This document shows positions 37,201-46,186 of a stretch of 64,000 nucleotides of DNA, piece by piece. Location: assembly GCA_036946405.1 (NCBI GenBank), contig JAQIJC010000001.1, positions 2,989,501 to 3,053,500 on the forward strand. Direction: 5' to 3'. The position numbers and the translations under genes were made by a program. The notes beneath the pieces were generated by a model. The model had not been told where the DNA came from. It searched no databases and was given only the letters and a program-made list of their open reading frames with translations. Position 1 is the stretch's first letter, and every line of letters begins with the position of its first letter. This DNA comes from Sphingomonas phyllosphaerae. Lineage in GTDB: Bacteria > Pseudomonadota > Alphaproteobacteria > Sphingomonadales > Sphingomonadaceae.

Positions 37201-37983
37201 ATGGACGAGCGCGAGCTGATAGCACCTGGATCGGGCGGGCCGCTCGTAATCGTGGTCGACGACGAGGTCGACTTGCGTGACGCTGTCGTCGAATATCTCA
37301 CGCGCGAAGGGTTGCGCGCAACTGGCGCGGGCTCCGGCTTGGAGCTCGATGCACAAATGGCTAAAGAAGCCGCGACGCTGGTGGTGCTCGACATCAATAT
37401 GCCGGGCGAAGACGGATTCAGCATCGCGCGGCGACTGCGGGCGGCAAGCCCCGTCGGCATCGTGATGCTGACCAGCCGCGCCCTGCTTGCCGACCGGCTA
37501 GCTGGCCTGGAGCTGGGCGCTGACGACTATATCGCCAAGCCGTTCGCTCCGCGCGAACTGCTCGCACGCATCCGCACCGTCTTGCGGCGGCTAAATCATC
37601 AGGCCGCATCGATCGACATCCGCAGCAATCCCGCCAACGATTATGTCGACGCCTTCTGGATAGATCTTGGTACGCGCAAGGTCCGGGTCGATCTCGCGTC
37701 GGTCGCCTCGATCGAGGCCGCGAAGGATTACGCGATCCTCCATCGGAGCGACGGCAATTTCATTCTTCGGCACACCATGCGCGGGCTGGAGAAGAAGCTT
37801 AATCCTGCGATCTTTATGCGGGTCCACCGTTCGGTCTTCGTGCGGGTCGATCAGGTAGTTGCGGTCGCGCAGCGTGGGCGGATGGTCTCGGCGACGTTGC
37901 GCGATGGCCGGACGGTGCCGGTTGCATCCAATCGCCGCAAGGCACTTCAGGAACGACTGAATGGCACCGTACCGGACTGGTGA
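37201..37983 (+). CDS. Response regulator with REC and LytTR domains
   Basis: 260 residues. REC domain (about 18-130): VIVVDDEVDLRDAV, VLDINMPGEDG (phospho-Asp), VMLTSRA and GADDYIAKPFAPRELLARIR, which is the OmpR-type rather than LytR-type REC. The C-terminal 100 residues are LytTR: VASIEAAKDYAILHRSDGNF, LRHTMRGLEKKLNPAIFMRVH, RSVFVRVDQV as three blocks. LytTR binds DNA by beta strands. Its 3' end overlaps the convergent hybrid kinase gene by 37 bp. Likely partner of that kinase. Confidence 0.88.
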   Translation: MDERELIAPGSGGPLVIVVDDEVDLRDAVVEYLTREGLRATGAGSGLELDAQMAKEAATLVVLDINMPGEDGFSIARRLRAASPVGIVMLTSRALLADRLAGLELGADDYIAKPFAPRELLARIRTVLRRLNHQAASIDIRSNPANDYVDAFWIDLGTRKVRVDLASVASIEAAKDYAILHRSDGNFILRHTMRGLEKKLNPAIFMRVHRSVFVRVDQVVAVAQRGRMVSATLRDGRTVPVASNRRKALQERLNGTVPDW

Positions 37984-39632
37984 TCGGCAACAATCTGCGC
38001 CAAGCGGGCGATCGCCTCGATGGTGAAAGGCTTCTCGATGAACGGACGTCCGCTTTCACCAAGGAACGCGGCAGCTGCGGCGTTCAGTGTATCGCCGGTG
38101 ACGAACGCCACTGCGTTGGTAAGGTCGGGCCGCGCACCCTCCAGCCAACGGAACAGCTGCATGCCATCCTCCTCAGCCATGCGCAGATCGCTAAGGATCA
38201 GGTCGAAGCCATCGTGCTCAAGAAGCGCTCGTGCCGCAGGGCCGCTATCGGCGTGTGAACACCGGTAGCCCAACCGTGCGAGTATGTCCGCCAGCGCCTC
38301 GGCAACCTCCGGCTCATCGTCGATCAGGAGCGCGCGTCGTTCCAACAGCGTGCCCGATGTGAGCGCTGTTTCAACGACCGGGACGACGGTGCCGTCATAA
38401 GCGATCGGTAGTGTAATTTGGAAACACGCTCCAACCGTGCTGGCAATCAGCTCCAGCGAGCCACCATGCGCCTCCACGATCCCCTGACTGAACGAAAGTC
38501 CCATGCCGGTGCCCGCCGAGGCCGGCTTAGTAGAAAAGAAGGGCTCGAAGATGCGTCCGCGCAAGGCCGGCGTAACGCCCGGACCTGTGTCAGACAGGTC
38601 AATCGTGATGGTCTGCGCATCTCTGAGGCGGGTCACGATGCGCAAGCACCGGGCGCCGGAAACTCCTTCCATTGCCTGCTGGGCGTTGATGAGCAGATTG
38701 ACGATCACCTGATGCAGCTGGTCGCCGTCGGCGCGCAGTGGCGGCAGCGGCGCCAGATCGAGATCAACGGCGATGTGGCGCGCACGCGTTGCATAGCCGG
38801 CTATCTCCACCGCTGCGCGGACAATGTCATTCAGGTCGATGATGCGTCGCTCGGGCTGCTTCTGCCGCGCCATCGCCAGAAAGGTCTGAACGATCCGCGC
38901 CGAGCGCTCGGCTGCGTTTCGGATCTTCGCCACCCGTGTTGCGAAGGCGGTGCCCTCGGTGTCCTGCGCCAGCAGCTCGGACTGCGCGACGATAATGGAA
39001 AGGGGATTGTTCAGCTCGTGGCTGACGCCAGCGAGCAGCGTACCCAGCGCATTAAGTTTCTCGGCCTGGAACAGCGCCTCGCGTGAACGCGCGAGTTCCT
39101 CCTCAACCCGCGCTCGCTCCAGTGTCTCCCACGTCCGCTGCGCCAGCTCAACGATCAGCGCGACATCCTCCTTGCGCCAGCGGCGCGGCTCGCTCTGTTG
39201 CACCGACATCAGCGAGACCAGACGACCGTCCTTGACGATTGGTACCGTGATGCACGCCTCGATGCCCAACTGACGCAGCGCCGCACGCCCCTCTTCGTCC
39301 AGCAGCGGGTGCGGCGCATCGATCTCTTCATGCATCCAGATTTCGCCGCGCCGGTGGGAGGCGGTGATCGCCGGACCGAAGATCGCGAACGGGATCGTCT
39401 CCGGTATCTCGATGATGCTGCCGTCGACCCAGTGGTAACGAGGTATGAAGATCGTCGCATCGCGGTCGAACTCGCCATAGCCGGCACGGCTGGCCTCAAA
39501 ATGGCGAGCCAGCCGCTCGGTTGTCTCGGCGAGGATGACCGCGGGATCACCCTCGTGACGCAGTCGATCGCGCAGGTCTTGCAGGAAAACCTCATGATCA
39601 CGCGGCGGCCAGCGGCGTATCCCGTCAGTCAT
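37947..39632 (-). CDS. Hybrid sensor histidine kinase (GAF-HisKA-HATPase-REC)
   Basis: 561 residues, no membrane segment. An N-terminal GAF domain (about 20-175; FEASRAGYGEFD, GIEACITVPIVKDGRL, WRKEDVALIVELAQRTW), HisKA with LLAGVSHELNNPLSII, HATPase (LLINAQQAME; DTGPGVTP; GTGMGLSFSQGIV), and a C-terminal REC (LLIDDEPEVAEAL, LILSDLRMAEEDG, PFIEKPF). A cytosolic phytochrome-like or GAF-ligand kinase. Its 3' end overlaps the REC-LytTR gene convergently. The start MTDGIRRWPP was chosen over in-frame upstream ATGs lacking similarity. Confidence 0.9.
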   Translation of the reverse strand: MTDGIRRWPPRDHEVFLQDLRDRLRHEGDPAVILAETTERLARHFEASRAGYGEFDRDATIFIPRYHWVDGSIIEIPETIPFAIFGPAITASHRRGEIWMHEEIDAPHPLLDEEGRAALRQLGIEACITVPIVKDGRLVSLMSVQQSEPRRWRKEDVALIVELAQRTWETLERARVEEELARSREALFQAEKLNALGTLLAGVSHELNNPLSIIVAQSELLAQDTEGTAFATRVAKIRNAAERSARIVQTFLAMARQKQPERRIIDLNDIVRAAVEIAGYATRARHIAVDLDLAPLPPLRADGDQLHQVIVNLLINAQQAMEGVSGARCLRIVTRLRDAQTITIDLSDTGPGVTPALRGRIFEPFFSTKPASAGTGMGLSFSQGIVEAHGGSLELIASTVGACFQITLPIAYDGTVVPVVETALTSGTLLERRALLIDDEPEVAEALADILARLGYRCSHADSGPAARALLEHDGFDLILSDLRMAEEDGMQLFRWLEGARPDLTNAVAFVTGDTLNAAAAAFLGESGRPFIEKPFTIEAIARLAQIVADHQSGTVPFSRS

Positions 39633-39787
39633 GGTGCAACGATCCGCATGTACCGACGCCCCGAGACGTCTACCCATAGCGTCAGCTTGCACAGCCGGGC
39701 ACACGGCGAAAGGGTGCTTGTGCCGCTGCCCGCCGAAGCAAGCCGGCGGATCGATCGCCACAATGGCCATCGACCCAGCCCGCGACA

Positions 39788-40468
39788 TCAAACCTGTTGC
39801 ATGCGGAACGCGGGCGAGCGGCGACGCATCGTTGCGCCGACGATGCCGAAGCCGAGGATCATCATCGCCCAGGTTGCCGGCTCGGGCACCGCGCTTCCGA
39901 TCTTGCGCACATCCCACTTGATGTTGTCGATGCCGACATTCTCGCCATAGCCAAACGAGATCACCGATACGTTACCGTAGCCGGCATTGAACGACACCGT
40001 CTTATGGGTCGGATAACCGGTGCTGACCCCACCGCTGAGATACTCTCCGCCTCCCGGCAGCACGTTGTACGAAGCCGCTTGGCAGTTCGAAATATTGGCA
40101 AAGCAGCCGAGATCGAAAGATTTCAGCGCGATTTCAAATCCGGCTTTGGCACTCAGGACGATCCTTGAGGTAGTCCGAAAATCTACCGACCCCTTGTTGC
40201 CGTAAATGTTCCCAACTAGGTCCCCAAAGCCGCGCTCGTAATAGTACATTCCGCCGGTCGGATAATTGTCGTAGAAGCTACCATACGTTACGGTGACCTC
40301 GTTTGTGCTGCCATAGTTCTGGTCGATCGCAGCGTTGTTGGTACAAAGCTTGCCGCCGTTGCAGAAATTTCCTTGCGTGAAATCGAGCATTTGCTCAGCG
40401 GCGTAGGCCGGCAGGGGCGCCAAAACCGTCATGGCCGCAGCAAACATCGTCATAGTCGCATTGCGCAT
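39788..40468 (-). CDS. PEPxxWA-CTERM sorting-domain protein
   Basis: 226 residues. Signal peptide (MTMFAAAMTVLAPLPAYAA), a Gly/Tyr/Asn-rich beta-type central region, and a C-terminal PEP-CTERM anchor: VPEPATWAMMILGFG, hydrophobic helix, then RRR. The PEPxxWA form is the sphingomonad variant, cut by an exosortase. No exosortase gene is in this window. Surface or exopolysaccharide-associated function is likely; the exact role is unknown. Four central cysteines could form disulfides. Confidence 0.88.
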   Translation of the reverse strand: MRNATMTMFAAAMTVLAPLPAYAAEQMLDFTQGNFCNGGKLCTNNAAIDQNYGSTNEVTVTYGSFYDNYPTGGMYYYERGFGDLVGNIYGNKGSVDFRTTSRIVLSAKAGFEIALKSFDLGCFANISNCQAASYNVLPGGGEYLSGGVSTGYPTHKTVSFNAGYGNVSVISFGYGENVGIDNIKWDVRKIGSAVPEPATWAMMILGFGIVGATMRRRSPAFRMQQV

Positions 40469-41144
40469 TGTCTTCTCCGTCGCGTCAGGCGGTCATCAAG
40501 GCGTGCCTCAAGCTGCCCGGATGCGCCTGGGATGATGCTGTCACCTGCTGAGTGACGGCTCCGCCCGACGCCCTGCATCAGGGTTAATGATCGTTCATCG
40601 CCGCTGCGACGAACATGAGGGTCGCAGCGACGAAGACGCGTCCAAACACCGCCGGTTCAAAGCAATCTCACTTGTAATTGAGGCAACCCACTCATCGGCG
40701 GTTTTGATTGCGCAACGCCCTTGGTCTGCCTCGATTGACGAGGTTTTGCCGTCGTTTACTGGCCCCTGTCACCGAGGCCGGCAACGTCTTCTACATGGAG
40801 AGGGCAGACCCAGCTGTAGACGCGACCCGCCCCCCGTCCATAAGGTTGGCGCCCGCGCCTGCTCACCGACGTTTCGCGCTCGAAAGCACGAGCTTGTACA
40901 AGGTCGTCTGCGCACATGCTTGATCATGCGTGGATGCGCCTGGTGCGGTTCGGGGCGGGAAGACCCAGTTGCGGTCATCCACCGCCGGTTTTCACGTTCC
41001 CGATTTCTACCATTCGTTCATGTCGGCCTTCCGACACGGTCATCGCGTGGCGCGGTGGCCGGAAGGCCGCAGCTGCTATTGGTGAGGCACTCCGCGGGCT
41101 GGTTTGATGGTGCCAGCCGACCTCAAGCCGGCTGGAGCACTTCG
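40469..41144. other. Gene-free interval
   Basis: 676 bp between the CTERM gene and a truncated SDR. Open frames here (for example 40587-41207 on the plus strand) have no domain, no Shine-Dalgarno and runs of Arg/Pro/Ser from out-of-phase reading. It presumably holds the promoter of the CTERM gene; otherwise nothing recognisable. Confidence 0.5.
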
Positions 41145-41692
41145 TCAAATCTGCGCCAGGCCACCATCGGTAAACAGCTCGCTGCCCGTCATGAAGCTGC
41201 TGTCTGATGATGCCAGGAAGGCAGCAGCCGCCGCGACTTCTGACGGCTCGCCAACATGTCCGATCGGCGTCGTCGCCCCCATCTCGATCATGGCATCACG
41301 GCCAACGACCTCGGCGGCAAGCTCGGTCAAAGTCGGGCCCGGAGACAGGACATTGACCCGGATACCCGTGCCCCGCAGATCCTGCGCCCAGCTCCGCGCC
41401 AGGTTGCGGACTGCCGCCTTTGAGGCGCTGTAGACGCTGAATGCCGGGGTCCCCATGACGCCTGTGGTCGAGCCGGTGAGGATAACCGAACCGCCGGCCT
41501 CCATCAGCTTTAGGCCTTTTTGAACCGTGAAGATCGTGCCCTTCACATTGACGTCGAACGTCGCGTCGACATGGTCGGTCGTGATTTCAGACAAGGGCAA
41601 CAATGCCCCCGTGCCGGCATTGGCGAACAGGATGTCAAGCTTGCCGTGCTCCTGCTTCACCGTATCGTACAGACGGTCGAGACCCGCGTCGC
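41145..41692 (-). pseudogene. SDR family oxidoreductase, 5' truncated
   Basis: The C-terminal ~180 residues of a classical [26 protein letters not shown], catalytic [15 protein letters not shown] and the C-terminal [15 protein letters not shown]. The whole Rossmann start (TGxxxGxG, about 60 residues) is absent. At about 41690 the DNA switches abruptly to the 3' end of the Rieske-FAD reductase gene, which runs in the same direction in another frame. An upstream ATG (41771) belongs to that gene. Not expected to make a functional enzyme. Confidence 0.75.
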
Positions 41693-43185
41693 TCGAGTTC
41701 CCGCTCGAAGGCCAGCGCGGCACGATCGCGCCCGCAGGTGAGCAGCGCCTGCCGCTCCCCCTCTTCGGCATAGGTCACCGCGACGTCCTGCGCTGCCGCG
41801 TCGCCATCCAGCGATCGGTCATCGGGCGCCTCGACGTGGCCGACGTAGCGCAGGCTGACGTCGTACTGGCCCGACCAGAAGAACGGCACATCGTCGTAGC
41901 CGCCCTCGACAAGCCCGAGCAGGTGGCGCGCCAGCCACTGACCCATATGCTGCGCCACCACCCAATGCTCGACCCGGATCGAATGACCCAGCCGCGGGTC
42001 AGGCGCGCTCGCGACGTCGCCGATCGCGTAGATCGCCTCGTCCGAGGTGCGCAGGTCAGAGTCGACGGCTATGCCGCCACCAGCCCACTCGTCCGCCATT
42101 TTCAATCCCGCCGCCCCGGCCAATTCGGTGCGCGGCCGGACTCCGGTGCCGGCCACGAGCAGATCGCCCTTGACGCGACTGCCGTCGTCCAGCGTCGCCT
42201 CCTGCCCGTCCCAGCGCGCGACCGCGCGACCGGTGCGGAAGGTGACCCCCTTGCTCTCGTGCAATCGGCGGATCATCGCACCGACTTCCGCGCCGGCGGT
42301 CTTCTCGAGCGGCACGTCGGCGTCGGACACGACCGTCACTGCCAGTCCGCGCGAGATAAGCGACGCGGCCACCTCCAGCCCGATGTAGCTCGATCCGATG
42401 ACGATCGCCCGGTCGGTGCCTTCCGCTGCGGCGATCAGCGCGTCGGCGTCGGCGAGCGTGCGGACGACATGCACGTCGGCACGCTCGTTCCCCGTGAAGG
42501 GAGGGACCTGCGGCGCTGCCCCGGTAGCGAGAACGAGTCGATCGTAGGCGACGGTCTCACCGCCCTCGAGCTCGACACGCCGCGCTTCCCGATCGATCCG
42601 TATGACGCGTGCGCCGAGCTGGACGGTTGCTCCAGCTGGCGCCGGCAGAGGCAATGCGTCGCGCTCGACCTTGCCCGCCAGGTATTGTTTGGAACAGGCC
42701 GTGCGGTCGTAGGATGCGTCCCGCTCGTCACTGAGCAGAGTGACCGCGCCGCCTGCGCCATGTCGCACCAGCATCTCGGCGCAGGCATGCCCGGCGGCAC
42801 CGCCGCCCACGATCACCACCCGACCGAGCCGCTTGACCGCCCCCGCTCGCGCGATCTCTGGTACAGGCAGCTTAGCGCCGACCCGAACGACACCGGCCGC
42901 TTCGATCACCTCATAGCGATCGAGCCGACCGAAGGCGGGCGCGCTCACCGCCTCGCCTGTAGCAGCATCGAAGCGTGCATGATGCCATGGGCAGCGCAAC
43001 GTGCCATCGGCGACGATGCCCTCCACCAGCGGTGCGCCAGCGTGCGGACAGGTGCTGGCCAGCGCGCAGAGCCGACCCCGGCTACGCAGCAGGACGACAT
43101 CCTCGCCTCCGACCTTGCCCGCGACGATCGCATCATCACCGATGTCGGACGCGGCCACGCCCGCCGCAAGATCGCGCTCTGCCAT
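41635..43185 (-). CDS. Rieske-domain FAD-dependent oxidoreductase (ferredoxin-reductase/AIFM3-like)
   Basis: 516 residues. N-terminal Rieske [2Fe-2S] domain with CPHAGAPL and CPWHHARFD, then FAD motif [20 protein letters not shown] motif [17 protein letters not shown], and FAD contact [13 protein letters not shown], followed by the reductase C-terminal domain ([16 protein letters not shown]). Fusion of a Rieske to a ferredoxin reductase is typical of AIFM3-like enzymes. The last ~16 residues (after ELERR) run into truncated SDR DNA and are probably not original, so the 3' end is rearranged. Follows dps by 21 bp. Confidence 0.88.
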   Translation of the reverse strand: MAERDLAAGVAASDIGDDAIVAGKVGGEDVVLLRSRGRLCALASTCPHAGAPLVEGIVADGTLRCPWHHARFDAATGEAVSAPAFGRLDRYEVIEAAGVVRVGAKLPVPEIARAGAVKRLGRVVIVGGGAAGHACAEMLVRHGAGGAVTLLSDERDASYDRTACSKQYLAGKVERDALPLPAPAGATVQLGARVIRIDREARRVELEGGETVAYDRLVLATGAAPQVPPFTGNERADVHVVRTLADADALIAAAEGTDRAIVIGSSYIGLEVAASLISRGLAVTVVSDADVPLEKTAGAEVGAMIRRLHESKGVTFRTGRAVARWDGQEATLDDGSRVKGDLLVAGTGVRPRTELAGAAGLKMADEWAGGGIAVDSDLRTSDEAIYAIGDVASAPDPRLGHSIRVEHWVVAQHMGQWLARHLLGLVEGGYDDVPFFWSGQYDVSLRYVGHVEAPDDRSLDGDAAAQDVAVTYAEEGERQALLTCGRDRAALAFERELERRGSRPSVRYGEAGARQA

Positions 43186-43206
43186 GGCCGCGTCGCTCCG
43201 CTGAGA

Positions 43207-43776
43207 TCAGTCCACGCGCTGCAGAGCGGTCGCGGCGAGATGCTCGCCGATGAACCACACCTGCGGCTCGTTCGAGCGGATGATGTCACTCACCAGCAGG
43301 TCGTTGGTGCCGTCGTCACCCGACTCATCAGCCGCCTTGGCACCCTCGTGCGCCTGCTCCAGCACGACGCGATGCGCCTCGAGCAGCCGCGCGAGCATCG
43401 TCGGCACGTCTTCGCGACCTTTGGGAGGGCGCTGGATTCGCGTCATCTCGGCGACGTCGTGCGGCGTGGCGATGCTGATCCCCCCGAGTGCCTGGATCCG
43501 CTCCGCCACTATGTCGACCAGTTCGGCCTGCTTCTCATAGTGTGTGTCGAGCAGCAGGTGCAGCTGGTAGAAGGTAGCGCCCGACATCTGCCAGTGATGC
43601 TTCTTGTAGAGGTCGCGCAGCATCATCGTGTCGGCGAGCACCTGGTTGAGGATCGACACGCTCTGCTTGCGCGCGTTGTCCGACAGGCCGAGCGGGAGCT
43701 CTTTGAGCGTGCCGAACGGCTGGATCTCGCGATAATCGATCTTGTACTGGGGCTGAGCTTCGTCCGTGGTGGCCAT
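43207..43776 (-). CDS. dps: Dps family DNA-protecting ferritin-like protein
   Basis: 189 residues. Four-helix ferritin fold with HHWQMSGATFYQLHLLLDTH carrying the ferroxidase His and Asp, and ELVDIVAERIQALGG. Oxidises Fe(II) with peroxide and binds DNA under stress. The N-terminal 40 residues are longer than in E. coli Dps and partly charged. Located between an SDR gene and the Rieske-FAD reductase, an oxidative-stress context. The upstream gap contains GGAACC, the -35 of EcfG promoters, but no clear -10. Confidence 0.88.
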   Translation of the reverse strand: MATTDEAQPQYKIDYREIQPFGTLKELPLGLSDNARKQSVSILNQVLADTMMLRDLYKKHHWQMSGATFYQLHLLLDTHYEKQAELVDIVAERIQALGGISIATPHDVAEMTRIQRPPKGREDVPTMLARLLEAHRVVLEQAHEGAKAADESGDDGTNDLLVSDIIRSNEPQVWFIGEHLAATALQRVD

Positions 43777-43844
43777 CGGGTGACTCCGATCATTGATCTA
43801 GGTGAGAGAGCGTAGCGATCGTGAGGGTTAACGGTTCCGCCCCG

Positions 43845-44648
43845 TCAGCCGGCGATCGTGGAGACCGAGCCGGAGTCGACGCGGATGCCGGCGCCGTTGA
43901 TGAAACTCGCATGCTCGGAGACGAGGAAGGCGACGGCCGCGGCCACCTCTTCCGGCTTGCCGCGCCGCTTCAGCACCATGCCGGGCCGTTCCTCTTCCAG
44001 GAAGCTGGCGATCGCCTCGTCGAACGAGGTTCCCTTCTCCTCCGCGCGCTTGCGCATCATCGCGTCGGTCATGGGCGTCGCGATGAACGCGGGAGAGACG
44101 GTGTTGACCAGCACGTTGTCGCAGCCATAGGCCTTGGACAGGCCCTTCGCGAGGCTGAGGATGCCGGCCTTGGACGCGCAATAGGCGAGTTCGTCGACAT
44201 AGGGCTGCACCGCATCCTCGGACGCGAACAGCACGATCCGGCCCCAGCCCTTCTCGCGCATCGCTGGGATCGCCTCGCGGCACATCCGCACCGCCCCCAT
44301 CAGGTTGATGTCGAGCGTCTCGAGCCAGCCGGCATCGTCGACGTCGAGGAAGTCGCCGGTCGCGCCCGTGACGCCGGCGGCGTTGACGTAGATGTCGGGT
44401 TCGCCCAGCTCGTCGCGGACCTGCCGCCAGATCGCATCGACCTCGTCGACTTTGGTGACGTCGCCGGTCACCGCGACGATCTCGCCCAGCCGCGACAGTT
44501 CGCCGACCGCCTCGTCCAGCGTGCCGTCGGGCTTGTCGGTGATGGCGACGCGCACGCCCGCCTCGAGCAGCAGCCGCGCGGTCTCCTTGCCCATGCCCGA
44601 ATCCGCCCCGCTGATCAGCGCAATACGGCCCTTGATCCCCAGATCCAT
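43845..44648 (-). CDS. SDR family oxidoreductase
   Basis: 267 residues. Loop SGADSGMGKETARLL, NAAGVTGATGD, and YCASKAGILSLAKGL with catalytic Tyr/Lys, preceded by Ser in FASEDAV. Asp after the second strand (ITDKPDG) suggests NAD(H). It is 11 bp downstream of the GMC oxidoreductase gene, so it is probably co-transcribed and could act on the product of that enzyme. Confidence 0.88.
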   Translation of the reverse strand: MDLGIKGRIALISGADSGMGKETARLLLEAGVRVAITDKPDGTLDEAVGELSRLGEIVAVTGDVTKVDEVDAIWRQVRDELGEPDIYVNAAGVTGATGDFLDVDDAGWLETLDINLMGAVRMCREAIPAMREKGWGRIVLFASEDAVQPYVDELAYCASKAGILSLAKGLSKAYGCDNVLVNTVSPAFIATPMTDAMMRKRAEEKGTSFDEAIASFLEEERPGMVLKRRGKPEEVAAAVAFLVSEHASFINGAGIRVDSGSVSTIAG

Positions 44649-44659
44649 GTCTCTCTCCT

Positions 44660-46186
44660 TCAGCCTCGCGTCGCGAGGAAACGGTCGGCGGTGCGCAGCG
44701 ACAGCGCCATGATCGTCAGCGCCGGATTGGCGGCAAGCGCGCTCGGGAACACCGAATTGTCGCAGATGAACAGGTTCTCAACATCGAAGCTGCGTCCGTC
44801 GGCATCGACCACGGCGCGGTCGCCGTCATCGCCCATCCGGCACGTGCCGATGGTATGCGCCGAACGGTCGACCGCGAAGATGTCGCGCGCGCCCGCCGCC
44901 TCCCAGATCGCGGTCATCGTTTTTCGCGCATGGACATCGATCGCGCGCTCGTTCGGCCCGTAGCTGAAGTCGATCCGCGCCTTGCGCAATCCATAGGCGT
45001 CGGTCTCGTCCGCCAGAGTCAGCCGGTTGTCGTCGGACGGCAGGCAGTCGCCGTTGATGCCGATCCCACCCAACCGATTGTAATCGTCGAGCAGGTCGAC
45101 CAGCGCCTGCCCCCAGAGTCCGGCGCCGCGCGCGACATTGGCGGCGAGCGTCACCGGCATCACGCCCAGGCTCTGGATCAGATAGCCGCCGACATGGTCG
45201 GCGTCGTCAGCCCGCATCATGTCCTCGGTGATCAGCGACGAGGGATAGCCGCGGTTCATCCGCATGTCGGCGTCGAACCGGCCCCACACCTGCGTCGCGA
45301 CATGCGCCATGAAGTTCCGACCCACCTGACCGCTCGAATTGGCGAGATCGAGGTTCAGCAGCAGCCGCGGCGTCTCGACCCCGCCGGCGCACAGGAACAG
45401 CGCGCGGCAGGCCAGGCGTCGACGCTCGCCGCGGCGGACATAGACGACGCCGCTCACCCGGCCGCTGCCGTCGCGTTCGATGTCGACGACGCGGCACTCC
45501 GCGCGCACCTCGGCGCCATGTGCGACCGCCAGCGGCAGCCAGCTCGTGTCGGTCGTCGCCTTGGCGGCGGTGCGGCAGCCCTGGTGGCAGGTCCCGCAGT
45601 TGATGCACGCTTGGCGCTCGCCCCAGTGCGGCTGCGCCCGGTCGCGTGAGACCAAAGCGGCGGGGGCGTCGGTGGCCGCGATGCCCAGCGCCGCGCAGCC
45701 GCGGGCCATCGCGTCGGCGGGCGCATTGCGCGCGACTGGCGGCAATTCGTAGCGCCGCCCCGCGTCCGACGGGTAACGCGCCGGGCCGGACACGCCGATG
45801 AAGCGCTCGACCGCGTCGACATAGCCGATCAATTCGTCATGCGCGATCGGCCAGTCCTCGCCCTGCCCGCTCTCGCTGCGCAGCCGCAGGTCGCGCGCGT
45901 AGGGCCGCGGACAGAAGGCGCCCCAGTGCAACGTCGAACCGCCGACGCCCATGCCCGAATTGTTGGCGCCGAAGGCGGTGGCGTCGGCGCCGCCGCTCAG
46001 CCGCTCCTCCATCCAATAGATATCGGCGGCGAGTTCGTCGGCGACATGATCGTCGGGCCGGAAGGCGCGCCCTGCCTCCAGCACCACGACCGAGACGCCC
46101 GCCTCAGCCAGCCGCGCGGCGAGCGGCGCGCCGCCGGCGCCGCTGCCGACGATGACGACGTCGGCCATGTCCGCCGCGCCGCTCAT
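44660..46186 (-). CDS. GMC family oxidoreductase (flavoprotein, gluconate/sorbitol-dehydrogenase type)
   Basis: 508 residues. FAD motif VVIVGSGAGGAPLAARLAEAG, VGGSTLHWGAF, a cysteine cluster ACINCGTCHQGC, and the C-terminal catalytic block (HTIGTCRMG; NLFICDNSVFPSALAANP). The cysteine cluster and C-terminus resemble the membrane-associated gluconate-2-dehydrogenase large subunit group. No signal peptide is visible. Its ATG overlaps the stop of the hydrolase/subunit-3 fusion gene (ATGA), suggesting the two proteins form a complex. No cytochrome subunit is encoded here. Confidence 0.9.
   Translation of the reverse strand: MSGAADMADVVIVGSGAGGAPLAARLAEAGVSVVVLEAGRAFRPDDHVADELAADIYWMEERLSGGADATAFGANNSGMGVGGSTLHWGAFCPRPYARDLRLRSESGQGEDWPIAHDELIGYVDAVERFIGVSGPARYPSDAGRRYELPPVARNAPADAMARGCAALGIAATDAPAALVSRDRAQPHWGERQACINCGTCHQGCRTAAKATTDTSWLPLAVAHGAEVRAECRVVDIERDGSGRVSGVVYVRRGERRRLACRALFLCAGGVETPRLLLNLDLANSSGQVGRNFMAHVATQVWGRFDADMRMNRGYPSSLITEDMMRADDADHVGGYLIQSLGVMPVTLAANVARGAGLWGQALVDLLDDYNRLGGIGINGDCLPSDDNRLTLADETDAYGLRKARIDFSYGPNERAIDVHARKTMTAIWEAAGARDIFAVDRSAHTIGTCRMGDDGDRAVVDADGRSFDVENLFICDNSVFPSALAANPALTIMALSLRTADRFLATRG

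Noticed and set aside
40587..41207. 206-codon plus-strand open frame after the CTERM gene
   Set aside because: No Shine-Dalgarno or domain, and its end overlaps the antisense of the SDR remnant.
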